A stretch of DNA of 64,000 nucleotides from Lignipirellula cremea (GTDB lineage Bacteria; Planctomycetota; Planctomycetia; Pirellulales; Pirellulaceae), in assembly GCF_007751035.1 (NCBI RefSeq), contig NZ_CP036433.1, forward strand, positions 9,343,001-9,407,000, read 5' to 3'. This document shows, in pieces, positions 18,526 through 27,896 of the stretch. The first letter of the stretch is position 1. Every line of letters starts with the position of its first letter. Both the position numbers and the translations under genes were made by a program. Below the pieces are notes generated by a model. The model saw only the letters and a program-made list of their open reading frames with translations, did no database searches and was not told the DNA's origin.

Positions 18526-19551
18526 ATGATAACCCGTTTCCCGATTCTCGCCGCTGGCCTGTTGCTGGCCTTTGCCTCCGTGTCATCTGCGGCCGCGCCC
18601 CATCCCAATGGCGTGGTCTGGGAGGGGGACAAAGGTCCCGGCGTGGGGAAGCATATCGTCTTTATCGCGGGCGACCATGAGTACCGCGGCGAAGAAACGC
18701 TGCCGGCCCTGGCCCGCATCCTGGCCAAACATTATGGCTTCAAGTGCAGCTTCTTTGTCACGACCGATCCTAAAGACGGCACGATCAATCCCGGCAGCAA
18801 CCATATCACCGGGCTCGAAGCGCTCAAAACGGCCGACCTGATGGTCGTGTTCACCCGCTTCCAGGCGTTCGACGACGAGCAGATGCAGCACATCGACGAT
18901 TACCTCGCCACCGGCAAACCGGTGATCGGCCTGCGGACCAGCACCCACGGCTTCAAGAAACTCCAGGGCGAATTCGCCCGCTACAACGACGGCTACAAAG
19001 GGGACGACAAAGCCTGGGAGAACGGCTTTGGCGAAGCGATCCTGGGCGAGCACTGGGTCGGCCACTACGGCCGCAACCATCAGCAAAGCTCCCGCCTGCA
19101 GCTGCAGGCCGACCAGGCCGACCACCCGATCCTGCGCGGCGTGAAAGATGTCCACACCCAGTGTGGCGGTTATAACGCCCACCCGCGTGAAGGCAGCGTG
19201 GTCCTGGCCAAAGGGGAGATTCTCAACGGGATGAAAATCGACGACCCGGCCGACCCCAGCAAGGAGATCCTCCCCGTCGCCTGGGTGCGACAGTACAAAA
19301 GCGACAATCCCCAGTCCCGCGTCTTCGCCACCACGCACGGCGCCTCGGAAGACATCCTGAACGAAGGCTTCCGCCGCATGCTGGTCAACGCGCACCTGTG
19401 GTGCCTGGGTCTGGAAGACGCCATCAAACCCGACAACGACGTCTCCTTTGTCGGCCCCTACAATCCGCTCACCTTCAAGTTCGGCGGCCATCGCCAGGGC
19501 GTCAAACCGTCCGACCTCGAAGGCTACGACAGCCCCATCCTGGGCAAGTAG
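18526..19551 (+). CDS. ThuA-like domain-containing protein
   Basis: A 341-aa protein with a signal peptide (ILAAGLLLAFASVSSAAA). A ThuA-like glutamine-amidotransferase fold follows (IVFIAGDHEYRGEETLPALA, then DLMVVFTRFQAFDDEQ). ThuA was named from trehalose use in rhizobia; planctomycete copies are thought to act in sugar-related metabolism, but the reaction is unknown. GGAGGA at 18515-18520 fixes the start at 18526. It is the last gene of the DUF1552-DUF1592-ThuA run. Confidence 0.88.
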   Translation: MITRFPILAAGLLLAFASVSSAAAPHPNGVVWEGDKGPGVGKHIVFIAGDHEYRGEETLPALARILAKHYGFKCSFFVTTDPKDGTINPGSNHITGLEALKTADLMVVFTRFQAFDDEQMQHIDDYLATGKPVIGLRTSTHGFKKLQGEFARYNDGYKGDDKAWENGFGEAILGEHWVGHYGRNHQQSSRLQLQADQADHPILRGVKDVHTQCGGYNAHPREGSVVLAKGEILNGMKIDDPADPSKEILPVAWVRQYKSDNPQSRVFATTHGASEDILNEGFRRMLVNAHLWCLGLEDAIKPDNDVSFVGPYNPLTFKFGGHRQGVKPSDLEGYDSPILGK

Positions 19552-19573
19552 TCAGAAGCACAGGAAGACAAGA

Positions 19574-19613
19574 AGAGGAGTTCGCCGCGGTCTCTGCGGT
19601 GAACCTCTTTTTT
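19574..19613 (+). terminator. Intrinsic terminator after the ThuA-like gene
   Basis: An imperfect stem, GAGGAGTTCGCCGC paired with GCGGTGAACCTC, is followed by six T. The stem belongs to a repeated GTTCACCGC(A/G)GAG-type sequence also present near 11549, 61590 and 61870. Confidence 0.8.
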
Positions 19614-19633
19614 GAGAGACTTTTCTGAGAGAC

Positions 19634-20572
19634 TTACGGCGCCGTAAAGGTCGCGACATTCGCCGTGACTTCGCCGGTCCAGACGTTCTCCAGGTCAAAC
19701 TCTTTGCCGGCTTCCGGATTGACGAACGTCACGGCCACCTGGTGATCGCCAGCGGCCGCCGAGTTGATCGCCGCGTTGGGTCGACCCGGGATCGACTGGA
19801 AGAAGACCCCCGACTCGGGCGAGTTCGGTCCCACGTAACGCACCCCGCCGGGCGGTATCACGACGAAGTCCCTCTCCTGGACGCCCGCAAGGCGGGCCCG
19901 CTGCAGCCAGTCATAATGCACGCTCGCCTGCGGCTGGCCGTCAGGGCCGGTCCACTCCGTCTGCAGCGGCTTGTTGCCGGCGTACCGACAGACGGTGATC
20001 GGCTGGTCGGTCGTGTTCTTCAGGCTGAAACGGACTTCAAAAAAAGTCGGTCCCGGCTGCGGCTGGGTTTGGAAAACTTCGCTCCGCGCGACCAGACCGT
20101 CGACCGGTTTGCCGCCAGCGACTTTCTCCCGGGCGGCGACCAGATCGACCATTTTCCGCCAGTCGGTTTTGGGCTGGAACTGGAACGGATGGTTGACGAC
20201 GTAGAAGCCGTTCGCCGCGTCCCGCTTGAGCATCCAGATCCCCTCGACGCCCAGGGCGTACCGCAGATCGGTCGAGACGCCCGGCCCGCCGGCGGCCGGC
20301 TGCACCAACTGGATCTGCTTCGGCTGACCCACGCCAGGCAACGACTTCAGCACCCGCAGCACCTCGATCGTCGCCAGATCCTGGGGCCGATTGAAGAGCG
20401 CAAAACCGGCCGGCCCGACAGCCGTCACGCGGCCCGCAATGATCAGGTCCGCCTCATCAGCCAGCACTTCCAAAGGAGCCGGAGCCCACATGGCCGAAGC
20501 GGCGCCCACACTGGCGCACATGGATAAAAAAGCAAGGCTGGCGGCCAGCCACCGCATCGGATTCCGCTGCAT
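19634..20572 (-). CDS. Secreted protein of unknown function
   Basis: A 312-aa protein starting at the ATG at 20570-20572, with GGGGAG eight bases before it. A signal peptide (WLAASLAFLSMCASVGAASA) is followed by LEVLADEADLIIAGRVTAVG. That stretch resembles the start of secreted planctomycete proteins that carry transport-of-metal-like motifs, but no family is firmly recognised. The second half looks like a beta-rich domain (FFEVRFSLKNTTDQPITVCRY). It is convergent with the ThuA gene and stands alone. Confidence 0.7.
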   Translation of the reverse strand: MQRNPMRWLAASLAFLSMCASVGAASAMWAPAPLEVLADEADLIIAGRVTAVGPAGFALFNRPQDLATIEVLRVLKSLPGVGQPKQIQLVQPAAGGPGVSTDLRYALGVEGIWMLKRDAANGFYVVNHPFQFQPKTDWRKMVDLVAAREKVAGGKPVDGLVARSEVFQTQPQPGPTFFEVRFSLKNTTDQPITVCRYAGNKPLQTEWTGPDGQPQASVHYDWLQRARLAGVQERDFVVIPPGGVRYVGPNSPESGVFFQSIPGRPNAAINSAAAGDHQVAVTFVNPEAGKEFDLENVWTGEVTANVATFTAP

Positions 20573-20830
20573 TCGATCAACTCCCCGGTAAACAACCAAC
20601 CAGCCCCCGTCGGCCAGCCGACATTGAGACGCACCGAGGCGCCGATTCGTTCCCTCCCGCAGGAAAAAAGCTGCATCCGCCGTCTTTTCCCGCGAAAAAT
20701 CGACGTTCCTGCCCGTTTACGATTCCTGAATCGAAGCAGAACCCGACCTGTTTCCGCGCTGCTCCCGTCGAACGGGCCCGGGCAGGAGCGCCCAAACTGA
20801 AGTGCTGTTAAAAGGACGCGTGCTTTCTGC

Positions 20831-22807
20831 CTACTGATGCCAGTCGCCGATGAACGGCGTGTAGAAACTGCGTTGTGTGCGATAGTGCCAGGTGGGCGAA
20901 GAAGGAATGCCTTCCTGCCCCAGCGCGTCGACCGCGACGACCCAGTAGCGCCGCGGGTCCAGGCCGGCGGCGGCGTCGGTATAGTGCGTCTGGTCGATCG
21001 GATCGGGCGTGAGCCTCGTGGTCGCCTGGCCGGCGCCTTCGGGACGCGGACCTTTCATCCAGTAGACGCGATAACCCTGGATCCCCTGTTCCGGATTGGC
21101 GGCCCACTTGAGGTGGCACTGCTCCCCTTCCTCGCGCGAGAAGAAGTGCTGCGGCGCCGAAGGGATCGTCAAAAAGTACGGGGACGGCCCGCCTTCGGCC
21201 CCCTGGGCGTCGACCGCGCGGATGCGATAGGCGTGCACCGCATAGCGGCACGGCCGGCCCTGTTCGTGCAGTTGTTCGGCCCGGAAACGATGCTCGAATA
21301 ACGCCGGCCCCTGCAGGCGGTGCGGCCGATTCAGGTCGATCGCCGTATCGGTGAACAGGGCGACGGGAAGCGGGTCGGTCGTTAATCTTTCGAAACGGCC
21401 AATCGCTTTGATCGCGCCGACGCTCGGCGATTCCAGCGGCGGCGTGTCTTTCCGCAGGCGGATTACTTCGTCCTCGCTGAAAACCTCCACGATCGCCCGT
21501 TCGACATGATAGCCGGCAATCCCCTTGGCTCCCGCCGGCGGCTCCCAGGCCAGCTGCACCTTGATGGGCGAGACGACCGAAACGACCACCTCCTCCACCA
21601 GCCCCGGCTGCGTACGGGCGACGGCAGCCGATACCGCAGGCGCTGCAACCGACAGAGGCTCCGGCGCAGGTGCGTAGCGGTAGACCCAGATTTGATGCTC
21701 CCGCGGCATGTCGGGCTGGCGATCGGTCGCTTTCACGTAGCCATCAATCAGGAACAGGTTCTGATCCGGCACAAAGGTCATCACCCGGTTGCGACTGCCC
21801 AGCGGATCCGGCTGGCGCGTGTCGGGCAGGCGGGTCCAGCGATTCTCTCCTGCGTCGAAGCTCCACGTTTCCAGGTGCGGGTCTTTCAGCTTCCCGTCGT
21901 CGTCCTGCTCGTCGGAAGCCAGCAGCACGGCGACAATCACCCGGTGCACGCTATCGTAGGCCAGCACCGCGCCGTTGCGATTCGTAGGCGGCTGCTGCGG
22001 CGGTTTCAGGTCGATCCAAACGTTCTTCTCCAGGTCATACGCCCAGGTGTGGGGATCGTCAGAGAACTGCGAACCAAACAGGATGTGCAGTTTGCGGGCG
22101 GCGTCGTACGCCATGTTGCCGCCGCTGCGGGTCTGCTCGGAACCCAGCAGCGGCTCGTTCCGGGGGTGCATGTCGGTCCAGGTGTTCCTGTGCGGGTCAT
22201 ACACGACCGTCCCGCCGCGATGCCCTTCCCCCCCAAAGACGACCGCCACCTGGTGATCCGTATCCCAGCTGGCGCAGCGGAGCGCGCCCAGCACCGGCTC
22301 CGGCAAGGGACGCATGTCCCGCCAGGTATTCGTCGCCAGGTCGTAACTCCAAACCGACGAATTTTTGAGATAAACCTCCCGATACCACTGCCAGCCGTGC
22401 CCGCCGCTGAACGACTTGAATCGCAAGAAGCGGTTCTGGGCCGTGTCGAATACGTTCTGCTGGGCGCAACAGACAGGCGGCGGCGACTGGTTCGGCTGTT
22501 TGTATTCCCACTGCATGGTGGCTGGATCGAGTGTCCAGGTTTCGGCGATCTGTTCGCCCGATCCTTTCACGCCGCCCTGGGCATGGCCGCCCCAGCGAAT
22601 GACCCGTTTGGCCAGCGGGTCGTACGCCAAAGAGGTTTCATAACTGAGCCCCGGCGACGGCGGAGCCTGCGGCAGCGGACTGCGTTTGACCCACACCTGC
22701 GGCTCCAGCGGCAGGACGATCCCGGCAGGTTCCGCCGCGTCCAGAGGGCCAGCCAGCAACCCCTGGAGCAAGAGTAAAAACGAAAACGCCGGATGCAGTT
22801 TTCTCAT
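20831..22807 (-). CDS. Secreted Kelch-repeat and fibronectin-III-like protein
   Basis: A 658-aa protein with a signal peptide (FSFLLLLQGLLAGPLDA). Kelch-type beta-propeller repeats cover about residues 55-370, with recurring units such as YDPLAKRVIRWGGH, YDLATNTWRDM and YDPHRNTWTDMHP. Two fibronectin-III-like beta-sandwiches follow at about 400-650 (VQLAWEPPAGAKGIAGYHV and CHLKWAANPEQGIQGYRVY). Such proteins bind carbohydrates or proteins outside the cytoplasm. It lies 65 bases downstream of the WD40 gene on the same strand and may belong to that operon. Confidence 0.85.
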   Translation of the reverse strand: MRKLHPAFSFLLLLQGLLAGPLDAAEPAGIVLPLEPQVWVKRSPLPQAPPSPGLSYETSLAYDPLAKRVIRWGGHAQGGVKGSGEQIAETWTLDPATMQWEYKQPNQSPPPVCCAQQNVFDTAQNRFLRFKSFSGGHGWQWYREVYLKNSSVWSYDLATNTWRDMRPLPEPVLGALRCASWDTDHQVAVVFGGEGHRGGTVVYDPHRNTWTDMHPRNEPLLGSEQTRSGGNMAYDAARKLHILFGSQFSDDPHTWAYDLEKNVWIDLKPPQQPPTNRNGAVLAYDSVHRVIVAVLLASDEQDDDGKLKDPHLETWSFDAGENRWTRLPDTRQPDPLGSRNRVMTFVPDQNLFLIDGYVKATDRQPDMPREHQIWVYRYAPAPEPLSVAAPAVSAAVARTQPGLVEEVVVSVVSPIKVQLAWEPPAGAKGIAGYHVERAIVEVFSEDEVIRLRKDTPPLESPSVGAIKAIGRFERLTTDPLPVALFTDTAIDLNRPHRLQGPALFEHRFRAEQLHEQGRPCRYAVHAYRIRAVDAQGAEGGPSPYFLTIPSAPQHFFSREEGEQCHLKWAANPEQGIQGYRVYWMKGPRPEGAGQATTRLTPDPIDQTHYTDAAAGLDPRRYWVVAVDALGQEGIPSSPTWHYRTQRSFYTPFIGDWHQ

Positions 22808-22872
22808 GGCCTGCAGCTTTCCTCAAAGGCCCGCTGCTGCAGGCCAGGTCAGGGCTTCGCCTGGCGACGACG

Positions 22873-23970
22873 CTACGCGTGGTAAACGGCCACCAGGCCC
22901 GACATATCCGCAGCCGCCAGCCAGTGCTCGTCGGCGGACAGACCCAGGGCGTGCCAGATATCTTTGAACTGGCCGCCGCGCGGCTTGCCAACCTCGGCCA
23001 GCTGCTGACCGTCTTCCACATTCCAGACGCGCAGCATGGTGTCGCGCCCGCAAGAGAACAGCGTTTTCCCATCGGCCGAGAAACGCACGTCATGCACGCC
23101 GCCGGGGGCATGGCCGGCCAGTTCGCGAATCTGCTCCCCCGTCGCCGGGTCGATCAGGAACAGCTTCCCTTTAGACGTTTCATTCCCCTGCCCCAGGGCC
23201 AGCAGCTTGCCGTCGGGAGAGAAGGCGGCGGCGCCGATATAGACCTTGTCCAGCAGCTTTGTCAGGTCGTGAAGCACCTCGCCGGTCGCGACGTCCCACA
23301 GTTTGGCGCCACGGTGATGGTCGGCCGGCGTAAACACCAGCGGGAACCGTTCCGCCACCAGCGCGGTCTGTCCGTCAGGCGACAAGGCCATGCCGAACAC
23401 CCAGCGCGTCACCTGCCACCGCCGACGTTCCTGCGCCGAGGCCGTATCCCAGACGATCACATTGCCGGCGTCGTCGCCGCTGAGCAGCGTGCGACCGTCT
23501 CCGCTGAGACTAAGCCCCACGATCCAGTCGGGATGGCCCGTCAGCACCTGCGAGGCGGTCTGCGTCGCCACCTGCACGCCAGGCTCCGGCGGCGGGGCTT
23601 TGGCGCCGAGCTTTTTCACCACGGCCGCCCGATCACTGGCGTCGAGAATAATCTCGGCCGTCCCGGCGCCAGGGGCGTTCATGTCCCAGAAACGGATCGT
23701 GTGGTCATAGCTGGCCGAGATCAGCGTTTTGCCGTCCGGCGTCGCCACGAGCCGGGTGATCTCGTTCGTATGGCCCTCCAGACGGCGGACCGGCAGCGGT
23801 CGTTCGGCTCCCGGTTCTGCAGGCAGATCCCAGAGCAGAATATCGCCCCGGCGATTGCCGGCAGCCAGCTTCCGCTGCGGACCGACGAACGTACAGGCAG
23901 TCACCCAGTCATCCTGCCAGGGCAGTTCCCAGGCGAGGGTCGCTTTGTCGTAGGCGGGGGAATCGCTCAT
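22873..23970 (-). CDS. WD40-repeat protein
   Basis: A 365-aa protein made of about six or seven WD40 blades, without a signal peptide. Examples are GHTNEITRLVATPDGKTLIS, DHTIRFWD, GHPDWIVGLSLSGDGRTLLS and VHDVRFSADGKTLFSCGRD. Its ATG lies two bases after the DUF1501 stop, with GGAGG inside the end of that gene, so the two are coupled. WD40 propellers next to DUF1501 and DUF1553 genes are a standard planctomycete arrangement; the propeller presumably binds one of the partners. Confidence 0.9.
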   Translation of the reverse strand: MSDSPAYDKATLAWELPWQDDWVTACTFVGPQRKLAAGNRRGDILLWDLPAEPGAERPLPVRRLEGHTNEITRLVATPDGKTLISASYDHTIRFWDMNAPGAGTAEIILDASDRAAVVKKLGAKAPPPEPGVQVATQTASQVLTGHPDWIVGLSLSGDGRTLLSGDDAGNVIVWDTASAQERRRWQVTRWVFGMALSPDGQTALVAERFPLVFTPADHHRGAKLWDVATGEVLHDLTKLLDKVYIGAAAFSPDGKLLALGQGNETSKGKLFLIDPATGEQIRELAGHAPGGVHDVRFSADGKTLFSCGRDTMLRVWNVEDGQQLAEVGKPRGGQFKDIWHALGLSADEHWLAAADMSGLVAVYHA

Positions 23971-23972
23971 GA

Positions 23973-25244
23973 TTAAACCAGCACCTCCTTCACCACACGG
24001 GAACCATCAGGCGCCACCGGAATCGGCCGCGCGCCCACATAATGGGCCGCCGCGGGATCAATCCCCAGGGCCGTATAAATCGTGGCGAACAGATCGCCTT
24101 CGCTGACCGGATTCTCTTTGACGCCCACGCCGTCGGGGTTGGTTTCGCCATAGACGACGCCGCCCTGGATGCCGCAACCGGCCAGCACCACGGTCCAGCC
24201 GTTGATGTAATGATCACGGCCGATGCGGCTGTTCACACGCGGCGTGCGGCCGACTTCGCCCATCCAGATGACCAGCGTATCCTGCAGCAGACCGCGCTGT
24301 TCCAGATCCACCAGCAGGCCGGACCAGGCCGGATCCAGCACCTGGAGCGAAGCCTTGTGCACGGTGAAATTGTCGGCGTGGCTGTCGTAGTTCTCCTGGC
24401 CGATCTCCACAAACGGCACGCCCGACTCGACCAGCCGGCGGGCCATCAGGCAGCCTTTGCCAAACTCGGAATCGCCATACAGGTCGCGGTATTTGGGCCA
24501 TTCGTCGGCCGTTTCAAAGACCGATTTCGCTTTAAGCAGGCGCCAGGAGTTCTCCTTGGCGATGCGATGCGCCTCGAACGGATCGGCTTTGTGCTGCTGG
24601 GCGAATTCGCCTTCCATAAACCGCAGCAGCTCGTTCCGGCGGGTTTCGTTTTCCGTCTTGAGATAGTTCTGCGTAAAGCTCGGCAGCCGGCCGTCCTTGC
24701 CGATCGAAAACGGCTGGTACTGCGGGCCCAGAAAGCCAGAGCCGCCGTTGCCGGTGGAGCCGGTGCGGATGAACGTCGGCAGGTCGGAATTGGGGTCGCC
24801 ATGGAACTTGGCGATCACCGCGCCGATCTCCGGGTGGCTGATGCTGGCTTCCATTTTGGCGCCGATGTGCATCGAGGTGATGCCGCCCGGGTGGTCGGGC
24901 TCGGTCGTTTTCATGGAGCGGATCACGGCCAGCTTGTCGGCCTGCTGGGCCATCTTCGGCAGGTACTCGCATACATCGAGTCCGGAAACCTTGGACGAAA
25001 TGGGGCGGAACGGGCCGCCGTTTTCCGTGCCCGGCTTCATGTCGAACGTATCGATCTGGCTGGCGCCGCCGTTCATCCATAACAGGATGCAGCGTTTGGC
25101 CCGCTTGTTCACCTCGGCCGCGATCGAGGCGGAGTTAAACAGCCCGCCAAAGTTGGCGAGCGCCGCCCCGCCGGCCGTCGCCACGGTTCCTTTGAGCAAA
25201 GCACGACGACTCAGATGTTCCGCGGGCGTGCAGAAAGAAGACAT
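23973..25244 (-). CDS. DUF1501 domain-containing protein with Tat signal
   Basis: A 423-aa protein starting at the ATG at 25242-25244, with GGGGAG upstream. It has a twin-arginine signal (LSRRALLKG) and the DUF1501 core: LWMNGGASQIDTFDMKPG near residue 55, SMKTTEPDHPGG, and IWMGEVGRTPRVN near 325. The family is related to alkaline-phosphatase/sulfatase-type folds. It lies between the DUF1549/DUF1553 gene and the WD40 gene in a three-gene operon. Confidence 0.94.
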   Translation of the reverse strand: MSSFCTPAEHLSRRALLKGTVATAGGAALANFGGLFNSASIAAEVNKRAKRCILLWMNGGASQIDTFDMKPGTENGGPFRPISSKVSGLDVCEYLPKMAQQADKLAVIRSMKTTEPDHPGGITSMHIGAKMEASISHPEIGAVIAKFHGDPNSDLPTFIRTGSTGNGGSGFLGPQYQPFSIGKDGRLPSFTQNYLKTENETRRNELLRFMEGEFAQQHKADPFEAHRIAKENSWRLLKAKSVFETADEWPKYRDLYGDSEFGKGCLMARRLVESGVPFVEIGQENYDSHADNFTVHKASLQVLDPAWSGLLVDLEQRGLLQDTLVIWMGEVGRTPRVNSRIGRDHYINGWTVVLAGCGIQGGVVYGETNPDGVGVKENPVSEGDLFATIYTALGIDPAAAHYVGARPIPVAPDGSRVVKEVLV

Positions 25245-25316
25245 GACATTCTCCCCAAAGGTTGCAACGTTCGCGAGGACCAGGGACGATCGCCCCCGCC
25301 GCCGCAACGACGAATG

Positions 25317-26939
25317 CTAATGGTTAAAGCGGAACTCAGACGTATTCAACAGCACCCAGATCGCCTCTTCGATGGCCGCGCTCGAAGTCTCTTCCGCGGC
25401 CAGGTATGCCACAAAACGCTCCCGCTCCGCGTCGGTCGGGCGTCGGGTCAGCACCGACAGGAACAGCCGCTCCACGCGCTGCTCGCCCGTCTCGGTCGAA
25501 GTCTGCAGCGTCTCGGCCAGGTTCCCTTTTTTGGGCTGGATCATCAACTGCCGCAGGGTTCCGCTGTTGTTCAAATAAAGGTGCTCGTCCAGGCTGGGCT
25601 GGAATTCGCCCCGGCCGTTGGTCGGCTCGCCGAAGGAACGCACAAAGTACCGCTCTTCGGTAAACTTCTCCTCGGCCGGATCCTTTCCGGCGGCCCGCAG
25701 GGCGTCGTCAAAACCGGTCGCCCGGCGAAAGGCGGTCGCCATTTCTTCCGCCGTGAGCGGACGCACGCGGCCCCGCTCATACCACTCAGGCGACGCGGCC
25801 GTGCTGCTCCCTGCCGACGACAGCTGATAGGTTTTGCTGTTCACCAGCTCGCGGATGAGCCATTTCATGTCGTGCTGCTGGGCGATCATTCGCTGCTCCA
25901 GCGTGTCGAACAAACCCGGCAGCGTGACGGGCTGGCTGTCGCGAATATCATCGACCGGATCGACCAGACCGCGACCCAGGAACTGCGACCAGACACGGTT
26001 CACCACGGCCTTCGTAAAGAACGGATTGTCGGCCCGGGTAGCCCACTCGGCGAACTTCTCCTTGCGGGAGAACAGCGGTTTAGGCGCGGTGGCGACCCCT
26101 TTGAGATCCGGCTCCTTGAAGCCTTCAGGCAGCGGCGGCTCGACCAGCGGATCGCCGTCGAGGAACCGCGGCGCCACAGGAGTTCCCTTTTGCCCCGGCT
26201 GCTGCTCGGCGGCAGGTCCGGTGAACAGCACCTCGCCGGTGCTCTTCTCCGCCAGAATATAATGCCGCTTGCCGTCGTCTTTGGTGTCCACATAGGACAT
26301 CCGCACAAAGAACCCGGCCATGCCGTAGAAGTCCGTCTGCAGCCATTTGTCGAATGGATGATCGTGGCAGCGGGCGCAGTGGATCTGCGTGCCCAGAAAG
26401 ATCCGACTGACCGTTTCGGCCGCATCCTCAGGACGGTTGCGGAACTGCGCGAAGAACATCGTCGGGCCTTCATAGGTGGGCCCTTCGGCCAGCAGCAACT
26501 CCTGCACCCAGACGTCGTACGGCTCGTTGGCGACGAACTTTTCGCGCAGCCATTTCTGGAAACCTTCCCGCCGGGTCGTCAGTTCCTGATCCGACGGACT
26601 GCGGCCGAACATCAACAGGTCCCAGGTCGCGGCCTGGTGCGCGGCAAACCGCGGGTCGTCCAGCAGGCGATCGATCAGCTTCTCCCGTTTGTCAGGCGAG
26701 GCGTCGTCGAGGAACGCCCTGGCCTCGTCCGCCGTGGGGATGTCGCCAACCAGATCCAGCGACAACCGCCGCAGCAGCTCCGCATCGCTGGCCGGAGCCG
26801 CCGGGGTGATGCCCTGCTTTTTCCAGGCCGCCTGGACTTCAGTATCAATGACCTGGCGCAAAGGCGGCTCGGCCGCAAGCAGGGGGAAAGCGGTCAACGT
26901 CGCCCACAGCGCTAACCCCAAGGTTCGCGAAAGATGCAT
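25317..26939 (-). CDS. DUF1549/DUF1553 domain-containing protein
   Basis: A 540-aa protein with a signal peptide starting at the ATG at 26937-26939 (LGLALWATLTAFPLLA). The DUF1549 domain is at about residues 30-230 and contains the CARCHDHPFDKW motif near 205. DUF1553 covers about 310-540 with NRVWSQFLGRGLVDPVDD and ELVNSKTYQLSS. It lacks the separate N-terminal cytochrome-c segment seen in the gene at 1-1498, so it is the shorter form of the family. It is the first gene of the DUF1553-DUF1501-WD40 operon, 72 bases ahead of DUF1501. Confidence 0.92.
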   Translation of the reverse strand: MHLSRTLGLALWATLTAFPLLAAEPPLRQVIDTEVQAAWKKQGITPAAPASDAELLRRLSLDLVGDIPTADEARAFLDDASPDKREKLIDRLLDDPRFAAHQAATWDLLMFGRSPSDQELTTRREGFQKWLREKFVANEPYDVWVQELLLAEGPTYEGPTMFFAQFRNRPEDAAETVSRIFLGTQIHCARCHDHPFDKWLQTDFYGMAGFFVRMSYVDTKDDGKRHYILAEKSTGEVLFTGPAAEQQPGQKGTPVAPRFLDGDPLVEPPLPEGFKEPDLKGVATAPKPLFSRKEKFAEWATRADNPFFTKAVVNRVWSQFLGRGLVDPVDDIRDSQPVTLPGLFDTLEQRMIAQQHDMKWLIRELVNSKTYQLSSAGSSTAASPEWYERGRVRPLTAEEMATAFRRATGFDDALRAAGKDPAEEKFTEERYFVRSFGEPTNGRGEFQPSLDEHLYLNNSGTLRQLMIQPKKGNLAETLQTSTETGEQRVERLFLSVLTRRPTDAERERFVAYLAAEETSSAAIEEAIWVLLNTSEFRFNH

Positions 26940-27162
26940 GGCGATCGATCCTGGCAAGAAGGGGAGGCGGGAGTTTGATCGGGGAGGAGACCGCCCGCGA
27001 TGAAAAAGCCGGCAGCCCCACACCTCTCATTATCGACCAATCCGCGCCGCTGCCTAGCATTAACAAGATAGACCAGGCCATTGTCATTGTGTCATTCAAT
27101 GAAGAAAATGGCGCGGTTCGAGAATCGACGCTCCTCTTCGCTCATCGCCCTGCCCCCCTGCT

Positions 27163-27747
27163 CTACTCGTCCCCTGCCGGCTGCTGTTTCCGGTAGTCAT
27201 CGCGAATGCCATGCAGCTCTTTCCAGATCGCCGCCTTGGAGTCCTGCGGCGAGACGCACACAAACACGTACTTCTGCTCCTTCCCGCTCCAGGTCTGGAT
27301 CTCCAGGTTCAGCCGCTGCGGCTTCCGCGTGGCGAACGGCTCGATCCAGTCCAGCACGCCTGTGTAATGCACGGCCGGATCACCCGGCGCCGCTTCCTGC
27401 CGTTTCAGCTGCAGCGTAAAGGCAGCCGGATCCAGCCCCGGCAGCTTCCCCCTCAGCACGGCCTGGCAAAGCCCGCGGTAATAGGCCAGAAACTCCTTCT
27501 GCACCTCCGCTTCGGTCAGCGGCGAATCCGCCCGCAGTTCAAACGCAAAGGCATACGAAAAGAATCCGTCCGCCTCCGGCTTCATCATTCCCGGAGCAAA
27601 CCGAATCTTCTCCGTCCCCTGCCATCCCATCCCCGGAGCAAACCCGGGCGGCAAAGCAATCGTCTCCCCGCCCCACCCTTCCGGAGCTTTCAAACCCTGC
27701 TCCTCCGCCCCCACCGCCAAACAAAGAAGAACCACCAACCCCAACAT
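27163..27747 (-). CDS. Small secreted protein of unknown function
   Basis: A 194-aa protein with a short signal peptide (MLGLVVLLCLAVGA). The start at 27747 is supported by GGGAGG upstream. The mature part (KAPEGWGGETIALPPGFAPG, then EVQKEFLAYYRGL and YTGVLDWIEPFATRKP) is not a family I recognise with confidence. It stands alone, 223 bases upstream of the DUF1553 operon and on the same strand. Confidence 0.7.
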   Translation of the reverse strand: MLGLVVLLCLAVGAEEQGLKAPEGWGGETIALPPGFAPGMGWQGTEKIRFAPGMMKPEADGFFSYAFAFELRADSPLTEAEVQKEFLAYYRGLCQAVLRGKLPGLDPAAFTLQLKRQEAAPGDPAVHYTGVLDWIEPFATRKPQRLNLEIQTWSGKEQKYVFVCVSPQDSKAAIWKELHGIRDDYRKQQPAGDE

Positions 27748-27896
27748 AAGAACCTCCCAACAACAAAGAACAAACGACTAAGAACCAACAACCAAGAACG
27801 AACAAAGAACCAACCCCTCTCCTCATCCAAATCCCCCAATTGTGATAGATTTAACTGCAGTCAAAAACTTCCCGCCAATCGCCTGGAGAAAATGCG
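27748..27896. other. A/C-rich intergenic stretch between divergent genes
   Basis: From about 27748 to 27835 the plus strand is made almost only of A and C with a few G, in irregular AAC/AAG repeats (such as CCAACAACAAAGAACAAACG). It is a strongly skewed, low-complexity stretch, unlike the GC-rich surroundings, and lies between the divergent genes at 27163 and 27897. Confidence 0.6.

Noticed and set aside
21506-22777. A 423-aa plus-strand frame
   Set aside because: It is opposite the Kelch/FN3 gene, which has clear repeats and a signal peptide.
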